Shown: positions 49,034 to 61,529 of the stretch, in pieces
Numbering within the stretch: position 1 is the stretch's first letter
How the letters are laid out: every line of letters begins with the position of its first letter
From: Rhyacichthys aspro
Lineage: Eukaryota > Chordata > Actinopteri > Gobiiformes > Rhyacichthyidae
Direction of reading: 5' to 3'
DNA length: 64,000 nucleotides
Assembly: GCA_036850595.1 (NCBI GenBank)
Contig: CM072161.1
Location: 14,033,905 to 14,097,904 of the forward strand
Notes under the pieces: generated by a model
The model's input: the letters and a program-made list of their open reading frames with translations, nothing else
Told to the model about the DNA's origin: nothing
Databases searched by the model: none
Program-made: the position numbers and the translations under genes

Positions 49034-52000
49034 GTTAGTGGAAGTCATAAAGTGGAAGCGTAGTGGAAAGACTCCTTGGGACATTATAAACAAAAGTGTC
49101 TTGCTCTTATGTGAGTCTTTTCAAGCGCAGTCTAGCTTTAAAATGTTTTAGGAACATGGGAGTAAACTGTAAACAGCTCACTGACATGCATGAGATTAAT
49201 ACGAAACAAGCATTAAGACTTTAATGTAGTCAGCTTGATTGGATTTAGTAGTTATTATATGTTAGATGCAATGTTATGGTTAGTGCTGTGTATCAGTGTG
49301 AGTAAAGTGGTCATTTTTACCATGTTACCTCTATATACTAATGCTGAACATGTAAAAAGCTCTACAAGGCAGTACTTCTAGATACTTAATACAAAAACAG
49401 TGGCTATTAATTGATTGGCTTAATGGGGTGTGAAAAAAAATACTAGGATATTTCATGTAGACACCATATCTACTGTGTGCTTGACTACAAATAGAAACCC
49501 CATTCGAAATAAACTCTGGATTTGTTGAACCTCTCATTGACACACAATCAGTGTGTCATTAAAATCATCACTGGCAATTTGGGCTTTAAAAAAAACACTC
49601 TTCAACAGGCTGTACCTGATTTTTTTTCTTCTTGTTGGGGAAAACGATTTAAACTCCAAATAGTATAATGTAAAAGCAATTATTTGTGGAAAAAAAACTT
49701 ACAAGGGATTGTTGATGAGAACCTCTAGAGTTTTATATTTTTAATAAAAGAGAAGCAGGAGAGGTCCCTTGGCTGCTTTTGGGGGTGAGTGGAGTCTGAG
49801 ACAGGGACAAAAAAAGAAAATCAGGGAGTGGAGCTTTAACTTTTATATCTTAATAGCTCAACAACAGAAAGTCCTCAAAAAGTGTCCACTCATTATGTCA
49901 CTTTTAAGCAGAAAATACATTTGCCACAAAATAATTGGAATATGTATTGCCTCAAAGTTGTTTTGATGGTTCCCTGAAATAACAATAAATAAATAAATAA
50001 CTAAAAACAGAATGGCCACTCAATGTCAACACAAGGGAGGTTACCATCACGCACAAAAATATATCTTGTCAAATCGACACAGAAACATAAAACATTCCCC
50101 TGAGACTTCAAATTCTCCAGATATTCAATAAAGTTACACAATGAGGCTTTAAGAAGGAATGAATAAATTAATGAATAAATAAATAAATGGAGTCCTGGTG
50201 CTGACTAGCCTCTCTTGCTTCATCAGCCCAGTCCCTCTCTGCACAAACACCACAGCAGCACACACAACCAGACTGTTAACATGGACTGTCCAAATCGCCA
50301 TGGTAACACCGTCCTGCTGAAAGACTTGCAGCCATGTTGTCATTGCTAATCTTTTGTGTAGATTATTTGTCAAATGTTTCAAGAGCTTTTTATTCCGAAG
50401 TGCACCGAGGCTGTAGCAGCATAAACTAGTGCAGAGTAAAACTGTCCGTACTCAACAGGAAATGTGTTGTACTGAGTGGGAGGCGAAAGTGAATGTGTGG
50501 AGCAACCCAAAATATGTGTAAATAGATCTGGCCTCTAAACTGACCTGTGTTTCATCATTTGCACAAACACTGGCTCCAAGCGAGTCATTGCGAAATTCTG
50601 GGAAAACAATTAAGAAGAGATTTGAACAGCATCTGTGAGCATTTGTGACTGATATAAGTAAGGTTTTAAGGCAGGGAACATTGTGAGCTGTTTTGCCCTA
50701 CTTCTGTTCATTGATTTTCTGTCTAGCATCAGAACTTTCACACAGGTACAGACGGGAGGATGAAATGAGGCGTCACAGTCAATCACTCAACCCGTCGGTG
50801 AAGGAATATGTCTGTTAGGAGTGCACATAGACGTGAAGGCATTAGTCTCTGGGGGAAAACAGGGAAAACGTTCGATATACAAGTTTTGCCACTTCCCAGT
50901 ATTTTGTGGTGCCTTACTGACAACAAACGGCTGCTGTGGTTAGATAGAGCCTCAGATCAGGGCCACTTTCGCTGCAGAACACAGGAAATGTGCTGGGACA
51001 TAATTAAATTGAAATCTTAGTGGCATAGAAATGCACTGTTCTCTTTTCTATACAACTAAAGGGTAGTGGTATTAAATAAAAGTTGCCCAACATGCTGTGA
51101 TGCAGCTAAAATGCCATCCTCTTAAAAAACTGTTTATGTAAGTGACCCATGGCGCAGATGAGGAGACAGTTGTCTAGTGCCAGAGGGCCTAAGAAGCTAT
51201 TATCAGCAGTACGAGAGAGCGCCAGGGAAAAAGCTCCCAAACATTAAAGCGATTTGGGAGAGGACGACTAGAAGAGACGTACAGGGATAGAGGGAAGAGA
51301 ATGGAGGTGTTGGGGGGATGGAGGAAGAGAAAGGTTAAGAGGATTGGCAGGTTCCTGCAGTAGTGTTGTTGCTAGGGAACGCCATGTGACTTGTTGCCTG
51401 GCAACACTGTCTAACTGAGAGATTGCTGCAGCAGCCGCACCCTCCATCAGCAGGGAGTGGGCGAAGGCAGTTTCCATGGCAACGGGTCATATCTCTGAAT
51501 GAAGAGATTTAGAGACAGAATAAAGGACAGAATAGAGGGAAAGGGACTTGTCAAGGGCAGGTAGGAGATAAAAACGAGGTCACGTAGTCATTTAGGAGCC
51601 ATTCTGATTGAAATGAGTCGATATGAAGACACTCTCATTCATAAAGCACGTACTGTACTGCAGAGTATTTACACATGCCCCATGGATTTGTGTGTGCGCT
51701 GCAAGCCACTAGTGACACATTTTAAATAGAAGCGTATTTTGGAGTGGAGATAAAAAAGATATCCTACATAAAATGTGGGACAGCAGGTTAAACGAAATGA
51801 GGATTCAGACACCCACATCTCTACAGCAGGTGTCATGGCAACCTGCTTATAAGGAGCTATAGTGACCTGCTTAGCAGCAGTTCTGCTATAATCCATTTCA
51901 GACGGCTGTTTGCTTTGAAATATAGGCTAATATGAAGCAGTGGCAGAGGTACAAATAATCCTCCATGTTAGAGGCACAGCAGCAGTGAAGCCAGGCTCAG

Positions 52001-54872
52001 GCTGCTCAGGCTGTAAGCTGAAACATGACCTGCTTGTCACGATTATTATTTTTACATGCACACACATGAATATAATTAACACCTTGGCAGGACTCATAAT
52101 TAACAATAACAGGTTGAGATTGGTCATGGTCAGTAAAGGAAGCAAATGGACATCAAGAGATACAGTGACAGTTTTTAATTTGTTCGACATTAAAGAGCTA
52201 CTTGACATTTTAGCTCAGTTGATCAGCGTTTGGATGACTGCATCAATTACATTTACTAGATTACCTCAACAGAGCAATCCATCAAGACAGCCCATAAAAT
52301 CACACTCTATCTTGATCCTGCAGCCAAACAGTAGCAAGAATCACATGGAGGAGTCGTGTTGTTCAGATGGGTTACCAGTTGAAATAATCTCACGCACATT
52401 CAGCCCAACAGCACTGACATTTGTTTGTCCTCCTCCAGATGGTAAGCAATATTTCAGGCTCAGTCATGTATACACATATAGCCATGTGGCATATTTAAAA
52501 TAACAGCCCCTACCCAGATCATATCATACAGACAGACCACACTGACGGCGTAATGTGTAATCCCAAGTAAAGTAGCATTACAGCCTTAACACCACTAATG
52601 GAAACACAAGATGATAATGCCTACTAATCGTTAAATAAGCCTGGTCTGTTGGTAAGAACTAGCTTATTTAAAAGATTAGGTCACTGAATAAATCTTGTGT
52701 AACGTTTGAACATAAATATTATGGACATTGTAATTTATAATATAGTCCAATGCCTATTTTAAGAAGGAGGAAACAAATTATTTATGTCTGTGTTCATATT
52801 TCATCATCTCATGCCGTTGCCATGTTACTAAAAACACATCGAGTGTGCTGCTGGACTCGAACACTGATGTTTGTAGAATTATATTTGCATCAGATCAGTT
52901 TCCAAAAGCTCCATAACAACAAAGCTGTGTAAAATCTGCTCGTGAGCTCTTTCTAGGACTGTTTAGCCAAATATGCCACGCTTAGATTTGATTCTAATGT
53001 TCGTTTTTTTTTGGCAGAAACTCGTCGGACAGTGAGTCGATTTAAAATAGTGCACTCCCCACTGGGACTGTGCTACAGCAATGTCATAAATAGCCTACAA
53101 AGGAAGAATCAAACAGAATCTTGTTGCAAGGGCCCGTGTTTGATCTAAATAAAATCCGTAGTGAAAGTAGGTCAGTGCAGAGGGAACTGGTGTGGGCCTG
53201 AGAGCACTGTCTCTGCAAAAACACGCCCATCCCCATTTCCTCTCCCCGCTATCTCTCTCTCTCCGTCACATCCAACATCATCCCTCCGTTCTGTTCTGAC
53301 AACTTTCACCTTTTGACCTTAATAACTTGTTTTTCACTTTACGTAATAGTCTGCCTATGAATAGCTCCTTTCTGACATCTCCTATTGTCTTTCGTCCTCG
53401 GTTTGATATCCCTTTTGTTTCGTCGCGTCTGTAAAGTTTGAACGCTCGTCCTCCTTTGAGATTAAAAACGTAGCGGCAGTCGTCATCCAAAGACAAATCA
53501 CAGTGCCGAGTTCAGCTCCCGTGTGCTTTAAAGGTTAGTACCCCCTGGCGTTCCGTGGTCTCGAATGAATCGCTGTACTCCAAATATCTGCACTCTCGGG
53601 CTGCTCCCCAGTTCAAATACACACTCTCTTCTCGCTTGAATGAGATTTTTCTCCTGGGAACATCACAAAGACAAAATATAACACAAGCTCGAATATGTGC
53701 AAACATTCATTATTGATTAGAATGTGAATAGATGACAAGATTAAGATGGAGGTAATGAAGGGGATGCAGTTTGTCTTTTCCTGAGGATCACTACAGCTCC
53801 TGGGCTCTGTGTTACTGAAGTGAAGATGACAGAAAAGAGGGAGGGATGAGAGGACGGAGGGATGTTAATGAAGATGAGCAGATGTGTGGGGCAGGAAGGC
53901 ATTTATAGCTAAATGGGTTAGTGCTTTAAGATATACACAGGGAGGAAATCTTTAACTAATAATTATTTAAAACAGACAGAGGGGATGATATACAATTCAA
54001 AATCACTTTCCATGTTTTATGTTTTGAAAATGTTGTTATGGTGTTGTGGGACTGTTGTTGCTGAGGATGTTCCACACTAATCTGATTCCAGGAGGGCTAC
54101 AACCTGTCCCCTCTGCTTAGTGTGTGAGTCAATTGCTAGTTAAGTGCAGGGCTAATATTTAAAGACAAACACTGACAGAAAATTACTTAAGACATGTAGA
54201 CGTCACACAGAAATGCTGACTATGGCTCAAAACTACAACCTTCTTGCTGTGAGCCAGGAGCGCTAACCAATAAAAAAAGAAATGTATTTCACATGAATTG
54301 GAATAAACTGGTTGTCTTCCTCCAGCACAGTGAACATAAAACACCAACAACACGTGCCTGTTGTTCTATGTTTACATGCAAGGCTTAGTTTTAGCTTAGT
54401 TCTCTCAGGCTCAGTTTTGGGCCAGAGAAATACTTATTCAGTGTTCAACTGAGTACAATGCCTGTTACTAATCTGCTCCTCAAGAGGGCACAGTTACTGC
54501 TGATCAGTAAACATTACAGTTTATATTGATTTATTTCATGACTATCACTGTGTAATGCATAGTTTAGCACCCTGCAACATTTTGGGTAGAATATTCAGAT
54601 ATATTTCAAATTTATCCAATTCCTTAAATTACTACATTGATTATTTTACACTGTCCTTTTTTGTTAGTTACATCTCACACGCTGAAACCATCTATTGCTG
54701 TGTCTTTATTGTGATATATTTGTCATTCACTGACTATAGAAACATAATTCCAGCTCCAGACTTCACAGTGGGATAATCCATAAATTGTAGCCTGCTGTAA
54801 ATGATTATGAAGTGGATTGAGTTGTAACACTTGACATGTTTTCTCTCTGCTTGTGTCTCAATGCCGGTTTAG
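49034..54872 (+). other. Intron between alpha constant exons 2 and 3
   Basis: The largest alpha constant intron (5.8 kb). It contains a concentration of X-box-like motifs around 51.37-51.84 kb, further partial ones near 50.3 and 52.8 kb, and (TAAA)n-type simple repeats near 49.99 and 50.17 kb. In mouse the HS7 enhancer lies in the equivalent intron. No coding sequence is recognised. Confidence 0.65.
51368..51843 (+). promoter_or_regulatory. Cluster of X-box (RFX-like) motifs, candidate intronic enhancer
   Basis: Four sites within 476 bp: GTTGCTAGGGAAC (51368-51380), GTTGCCTGGCAAC (51393-51405, a perfect palindromic match to GTNRCC-N-RGYAAC), GTTTCCATGGCAAC (51470-51483, one mismatch) and GGTGTCATGGCAAC (51830-51843, one intact half site). 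A weak CTCF-like CCAGAGGGCC lies at about 51180-51190. The location in the last constant intron corresponds to that of mouse HS7. Confidence 0.4.
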
Positions 54873-55186
54873 ATGGAGAAGGTGGTGGAGAGTTGTCCCC
54901 CCCAGTGGGTGCTGGAGTCAACAGTAACAGCTGGCACTTCAGATACGGCCAGGGCCAAGGCTATGGTCCTCCTCAGCCACTGAAGCCCGGCGAGATCCCG
55001 CCTGAAGCTTTCATCATCCCTGGATCGCCGGCAATCATCTCCATTCGCCACGACCCGGGCCCTGTGGACGACAAGGGAGACTTCATCAGCTTCGGCAAGA
55101 AGGACGAGGCCAAGAAGAAGAAAAAGAAGAAGAAAGAGAAGAAGGACAAGAAGGATAAGGGGAAGGATGACGGGGGGGATGACTAG
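54873..55186 (+). CDS. pcdha: Protocadherin alpha constant exon 3 (C-terminus)
   Basis: The last coding exon gives 104 residues and TAG, completing a 153-residue constant domain. It contains ELSPPVGAGVNSNSW and FIIPGSPAIISIR, essentially identical to the mammalian alpha constant domain. It also has DFISFGKKDE and a lysine-rich tail with eight consecutive lysines ending GKDDGGDD. F-I-S-F-G-K fits the WAVE-complex binding motif known in mammalian alpha tails. An insertion relative to mammals, GQGQGYGPPQPLKPGEI, is glycine- and proline-rich. The acceptor is gccggtttag; entry in phase 1 gives Asp. Confidence 0.96.
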
Positions 55187-56628
55187 AGGACTGGGGTGAC
55201 TTACAAAAACAGAGCTACCAACAAACTCCCATCTCAATTACTGAGCCAGAACTAAGCCAAATGCACACTTTTCAAATTGAGGGAGCCTCTTTGCACCATA
55301 TATTTGCATAGACGCTGTACAGTGGCTAAACCCTCATTAGACCAAGCCTGGCTCCCACAACACTATGCGAACAAATCCTTCTTGGCTCATTTGGCCTACG
55401 CTTTCCCACAAAAGTCTATGGTTTCAGGTAAACTACATGAAATGGTTGGACCAAATTCAAACAGAAAGGATATTATTGGATTAGATGAGCCTTTCTGTGA
55501 TTGTGCTGCCCCTTTGTATAAAGACACACCCACAGAGGTGTACTATTTGTATTGAAAAGCACTACAAGCTGTCCATGTTGGCATCTCTGTCTTTATGCAG
55601 CCCCCTTCCTATTGCTTCGCCATGCAAAGGAAGTCAATGTAAAAATTTACGAAACAGATGCTTTTGTCAACAACATTTTGGAGGCCTTGTAGAAATTCAG
55701 AAAAAGTGGTCTTTTATATAAAACAAGAAAAACCTGAAAAAGTAACAAGTGCATCACAAGATTAGCACCTTTGATTCAAACAATGTGAACAAAACAGGAC
55801 CACGCTTGGATTCGAAAAGCTCTGTTTCAGTGTATAATAGCACATCGCAGAGGCTCAGGACCTGGTCTGGGTTGCACCAACTATGCGCAAGTTTGTTCCC
55901 CGGTAAGGGCATGGAGTAGTGGCTTCACTGGTGATTAGCAAGATACAACTTTTAAACAGTAGTAAAAACGAATGCTACAAATGTAGTTAGAGAAACTATA
56001 GGAAATGTAGTTTGAGTCCAACACTCTGCTAACGGGTACAAACCACATGGATTTGTGATTGTAAATTGTAATTGGCGGCATTATAGTATTTGATTAAATT
56101 GACATTTGGATTTTAAAGGACTAAACACATTTGCATTTTATAGTCCTTCGCTAAAACTCCAATATACTTTTCATCAGCTAACCAGCAGTATATACCACAC
56201 ATTTTAAAGACACATTCAAATACGAAATTACAAGAACAATCTACACAATTAATAAAGTCTGGTAAAAGATACATATTATGTATTAATATTCTGCAAATGG
56301 TTAGCTATGATATGAAGGTATCTAATTTGTGAAAAAAAAAATAAATAAATGCAAAAATCACATTCTTTAAGTTGAAATATTCTATTATTACAAATGCTTA
56401 AAGACAAAAAAATAGAAAAAAACATCCTGCTTTACTGTTAGTGATTGCAATTCTGTGACTTTGTATCATTTGCACCCGCTTTCTTGCTTGCTTGACTATT
56501 TAGTTGTTACTTAAGGTTACGTTCGTGTTGCTACGCTTGTACTTTAGCAATGCGCGATTGGATTACGAGGTAGGGACTACTATGAAAATTCAAACTAGGG
56601 AACCTAAACATGCAGCTGATGCAACCGG

Positions 56629-56670
56629 CCCGTGACCTTTGCCTCCTCTTGTGGAATGAGGGGTCACGGG
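56629..56670 (+). other. Strong hairpin in the alpha 3' UTR
   Basis: CCCGTGACC (56629-56637) is the exact complement of GGTCACGGG (56662-56670). After a four-base bulge the stem continues with CCTC (56642-56645) pairing GAGG (56658-56661), closing a 12-base loop. A second GGTCACG follows directly, so the right arm is duplicated. As DNA, the same bases make nuclear-receptor-like half-sites. Confidence 0.65.
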
Positions 56671-58163
56671 GTCACGAACCCACTGTGTATCAGCACAGCC
56701 AGACACACATAAGTAGCTGCTTTCTGCTTGTACATGAACAGTCTCTTACACACAATGCTACCGTGCAGTACACATAGAAAACACTTAACACTAACAGAAA
56801 GATTGAAGCTTGGTGCCATCTATTATACGAGAGTGTACAAAATGGCTACGTTTCTGTTCAAGCCTGATCCCTCTATACTTCTGTCTTTGAATGTTAAGTA
56901 GTTGTTCTACAAACCCTGCTTCAGCGCTTGTAGGATTTGCTCTTTCCTCCTGTTTCTTCACATCGACATGGTTTTTGTAAAATAAAAATACTATAGTCAC
57001 TCTTCTGCAATGAGCTGTGCCGTTTCAGCGCTTTACACAAACACACATGACAGTTCTGTCATCTCGAGGGGTGATGTTGTGAGGACATGTGACAGGTTTG
57101 CAAAGCTTTAGTGGATGCAAAGAGACAAGATGGAGAAGCAAAAGAGCGAGTCGAAGAATATCACTGCAGCCGAGAGATATGAAAGTAAACGCGGAAAGTC
57201 ATTCCAGCTAGATGTTTTTATTTGTCAGCTTTTAGTGACAAGTTTTGGGTTGAATGAAACACCTAAATAGCAGGAAGATGTAGTGTATATGGACTGTTAA
57301 CGCTGACCGTATTGCAATAGTGACCCCAAGTATGGAGTGTATGTTATATTAGGGAGTGGCATGGTAGAAAAAAAGTGTCAAACCTTCCCTCAGTGTTCCT
57401 TGCTTTCATGGTGCCATTATGTCAGCGGTCACAGGGGCACACACACATGTCCCCCTTTTCCCTGCCCAGGTGTACTTACTTCTGTGCTGTCACATCACCA
57501 AGTGGCTGTTTGCATGTTCTAAGCAAAGGAAACAGAATACTATATAGATACTATATATACATAGATATGTTCTCTTTCCACTGGGAAATGCGTATTGGAA
57601 TACATATACCTCTGATACCCATTCTCAACAACAATACACACATCCATTGTACAAAACAACCCATTGAGACATATACTGCAAACAGTAACTTGTGGAATAA
57701 AAGAAACACATTTTCTATCCTGTTAAAAATGAATCTAGATATACATAATGATATTGTGTTATGCTATGAAATGCCTTTTTGGGTTTTGTTTATACCTCTA
57801 TGATTTGAAAACCTTGTGTTAAGCTTTGAAATGACTGAACAAATACTATTGTGAAATCATTTACTCGCCCTCCATATTTACCTGTCGCCCAGTAGATTAA
57901 ATAAGCTGCAAAACGCAGGAAAAAAAAACCTCAAAATATGTAAAATGATAAAAAAAACAAACAGTCGATGTATTCTCTGCTTGTGTATAGTGAATGTTCC
58001 TCAGTCTATGGGTGTGGCAGTGAGTGGCACATACCAGTCGACTGTGACGGTGCAGATCTGTTCAGAACTTCAGTTTTTGTACACCTGCTCATCATTGTAA
58101 AGGTGATAATAGTGATTCTTATGGTTTACTCAAACTGGTAATGTGTTTTGTTAATAAGTCACA

Positions 58164-58169
58164 AATAAA
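58164..58169 (+). terminator. Polyadenylation signal AATAAA of the alpha subcluster
   Basis: A canonical AATAAA, 2.98 kb after the stop codon, followed within 10-50 bases by T-rich and GT-rich sequence (CTTTTTTTCTT, then GAGGTGG), as expected downstream of a cleavage site. Confidence 0.6.
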
Positions 58170-59038
58170 GCTTTTTTTCTTAAATATCTTACGACGGCTG
58201 AGGTGGTTTTAAATTCTCCAAAAATATAAATGCAACCTGTTTGTTTTTACTTTTCATATTACAACAACTACAGTAGAAATTCAGTTAAGCTTTCACTTAC
58301 AGAAATGGATGCGTTATAAGCTCATCCTCCATTGTTACACCATTCATTTACTTACCCAGTGCAAAAAACAACATTTTCCACAAGTGTCATTTATGGTACT
58401 AGAAATAACTAAAGCTACAATATTGTGTGGCAGCTTTGTCTTTTATTGCTGGTGTTCTGCACTCTAAGTGAATTCTTCTTATGATATATAAATTGTGATA
58501 AACTACAATCCAAACTATATGTGGTCCAGCAAAGGATACAAATTCTTTGAGGGTCACTGTAGCCGCACCCTTAGTCCTCTGTTACATAAGCCTATTAAAG
58601 TGAAAGGAAGTTGCTACTCCAAAGAATGTTAACACACTATTGGAAACAGATTCTGAGCGAGATGCAGACCACCAAAGCTGACCCATGACTTCAGATCAAT
58701 GAAAAAAAAACCCAAAACTTTATAAATTCAACTGTGATGACTCAATCCTATTAGTATTGGTTGAGCAGCCTATGGAGCTCACATTGAGGCTTCCCTGACG
58801 TCTAAGCCTAGTGGAGACTCGGGGTTATGACTCAAGACCTCACACTATTAAACACAGCGACATAATCCTTTTCCTGTTTTTTCTCCCATTCAGACAATGA
58901 CTTCATGTAGTCTCACGCTTTGTGTTGTCTAGTAAACCGTCTGCTTGAATCTGTGCCACAGGCTCCATCTGTCTGCAGACCGGAGTCATCAGTTTACACG
59001 CCCATTCAGCTCCAGCGTCCATCCATCTCTTCTGCAAC

Positions 59039-59056
59039 AGCGACCTCTAGTGGCGG
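59039..59056 (-). promoter_or_regulatory. CTCF-like motif downstream of alpha (site 1)
   Basis: On the - strand it reads CCGCCACTAGAGGTCGCT, fitting the CTCF core CCACTAGAGGGCGCT with one mismatch. It lies 3.85 kb after the alpha stop codon. Orientation is opposite to the genes. Confidence 0.5.
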
Positions 59057-60365
59057 AACGACAGAAGCTGCGACTCAATTAACACACAATTAAATGAAAA
59101 TAATTGCCGCTTTAACTTTAACTGTATCTGCCCCTGTAGGATATCAGGCACAACAAGAGATATACAGTGTGTGTGGATATAAAAATGTAAAATACTTAAT
59201 TCGTTAAATCTAAATTTAATCCAAATTCTACTCTTTTTTTTTTTGTTAGGACCCTATCATGCAATGGACGCAAAAGAGACAAAGACCGATACAAAAATAT
59301 TACAAAAACCACACCTCTACACACACCCATATCAATAAATAATAGTAATAATAACATCAAAAAACTGAAAAATTCAATTGTTACACATAAGCATTGGATT
59401 TAGTCTTTTTTTCCCCTCATCAGCTTTCATGGAGGTGTCAAGATCCTCCCATTTTAAATAACCATCCATGCTACTGTGTAGAAAACAATCTTGGCAACAT
59501 AGGGCACTTGATATATATATATAGAAGTGGCCCTTTAGCTGCTTGTTGTCACTTCTATACCTTAAAAATGTGTAATTATAGAAGCATTTACACTCATCTT
59601 GAGAATAAGCCAACACTGTGTTGATTAATTTGAGCTATATTATAGTGACAGTACGCTCGTGGTAACCCACTATTAAGGCACAGTAAGCGTTTGTCTGTAA
59701 AACATTATGTAATCACCTTGAGACACTAAAATGATATTCTATTCACAAAGTAAGGCTCATATTTCCCATGGGCCACAGTGATGGAATATGAGTGCAATAC
59801 ATTCAGCACAGCACACTCAGCAGTGCACCCATTACAGTGAAGATAGTGTAACATTAAAGATGATTTATTACTGAGACGCACAATCACATGCAGTAAAGTA
59901 TCTGCACTGGACTGTCCTCTGCACAAATCGTAATATGTTTGTGTAAGATTATGTAAGTTTCTCTCACCTTTATAGGGTCTTGTGCTTTTCCTGCAGCCCC
60001 ATTTCTATTCTGGGGTAACAAAATAAGGAGGTTAATTAGTCTCTGAGCCAGACAAGTTAATTTGGACCAGAGCCAGCGCAAAATATTATGAGGCCCCTGG
60101 GCGGATTTTGATTTAGTGGCCGCCCTCCTCCTGGTTGCTTCATATAAATTCAGATTGCTTGTCTCTGATTATGTACAGCATTTTATTTCAGGTATTGTAT
60201 TCACTGATGAAAAATATTGATCTGTATGGGACTTACAACCGATGTGTAAGAGGCTCTTCAAAATCAAAACAGGTCATTTAATTCAAGGTCTTTCCTCACA
60301 ACAAAAACAAGGACTAAAGCCACATATTCAGCTCTGTAATAGAATAATCAGGAGGCATACTCACA

Positions 60366-60383
60366 GGCGCCCTCTGGTGGCCA
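60366..60383 (-). promoter_or_regulatory. CTCF-like motif downstream of alpha (site 2)
   Basis: On the - strand it reads TGGCCACCAGAGGGCGCC, an essentially perfect CTCF core. It has the same reverse orientation as site 1, 1.3 kb away. The arrangement resembles the paired reverse CTCF sites of mouse enhancer HS5-1 downstream of alpha. Confidence 0.6.
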
Positions 60384-61529
60384 TGACACCTCTTATGATC
60401 ATGTCTTATGAATATGTTTACAGCCAAATCTAAGCTAAATCTAAAAAAAAAGAACATGGTAAGGATCTTTATATCAACACATGCCAACAAATGCACACTT
60501 AAGCTTAATGGAAAATTAGAATAACGGAGCAAGGGACCGTTACCTACAGTATAGAAAAGTGAATGTCTTAGTCCAAGGAATCACAATAATTCATATTTCT
60601 CTTTTTCAACTTAACATTCCTTGAAAATGCATGCATTTTCACTTCAGTCAGCACTGTGCCCATGTTCTACTGTTGCCAGCACAGATCAGGCAGAATACAA
60701 CAAAAAACTAAATAAATGAGAGGAGAACAAAAGCTCAGAAGAATACGGAAATACTTTCAAACTGGTAATACTGGACATAGTTTATGCTGCTACAGTAAAT
60801 TCTGGCTAACCTGTTTATTGTTTTTTTGACTGTGTACTGAGCATTAACATTGGGATTTACAGACTGTCCTCAACTGTTAAATAAATCACATGAATTAGTT
60901 GTGGGTGTAGTTCTACTAAGCTGTGCGTGTAAATATAGTGAGTGAGTTAATAGAATTAGAAAAGAGCAGCAGCAAAAAAACAGAGCAATATTTTATACAT
61001 GGGTCATCAGAATACAAGGCAATACGTTATAAGTGTTCACCTAAATACAGCAAAAATTACATAATTAAGTGGCATTTTTAAAATGATCCATTTGAGCCAA
61101 CAGTTCCTTCCACACAACCATCCTAAATAAGCAACTGGAAAGTTTGTGATTTATCATGCATTTCACAACCATCCTTCACAACCTCAACTAAATGTCACTG
61201 CTACACATTTAAAAGTTGTCTCTAGGATATTGCTGGCATAACTTTATTTCTCTAGAGAGTGGAAAACCGAAAGAGCCACAGTAGTGTTATTCCATGTCAT
61301 ACATTTAGAATCTAATGTAAAAATTCATAGAGATAATATACATACTTCTGAAATGGCAAAAAGTAATGTTTTGGTACGTATTGTTTTGCTCCTAACTGCA
61401 CAACTGTACACTTTCTGCTTGCACGGTAATTTACACACACTCCCTAACTTGGATGCAAGTCACTTCCTCTGTCTCCCTCTCTGTAGCTCTCTTTCTCCAC
61501 CCAGCTGTACATCAGGATGCATGGATGCT

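Larger units (their letters stand above)
55187..58190 (+). other. 3' UTR of the alpha protocadherin transcripts
   Basis: About 3 kb of non-coding, mostly AT-rich sequence shared by all alpha isoforms, ending at a canonical polyadenylation signal. One strong predicted hairpin occurs at 56629-56670. Short open frames are present but unconvincing. Confidence 0.6.
58191..61440. other. Spacer downstream of the alpha subcluster
   Basis: No coding sequence is recognised. It holds two CTCF-like motifs on the - strand and AT-rich simple sequence. If a gamma subcluster follows in this locus it is not within the window; the next gene appears unrelated. Confidence 0.6.

Noticed and set aside
54869..55237. 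122-codon minus-strand frame with a leucine-rich hydrophobic product
   Set aside because: It is the antisense of the lysine-rich alpha constant exon; AAG codons read as CTT (Leu) on the other strand.
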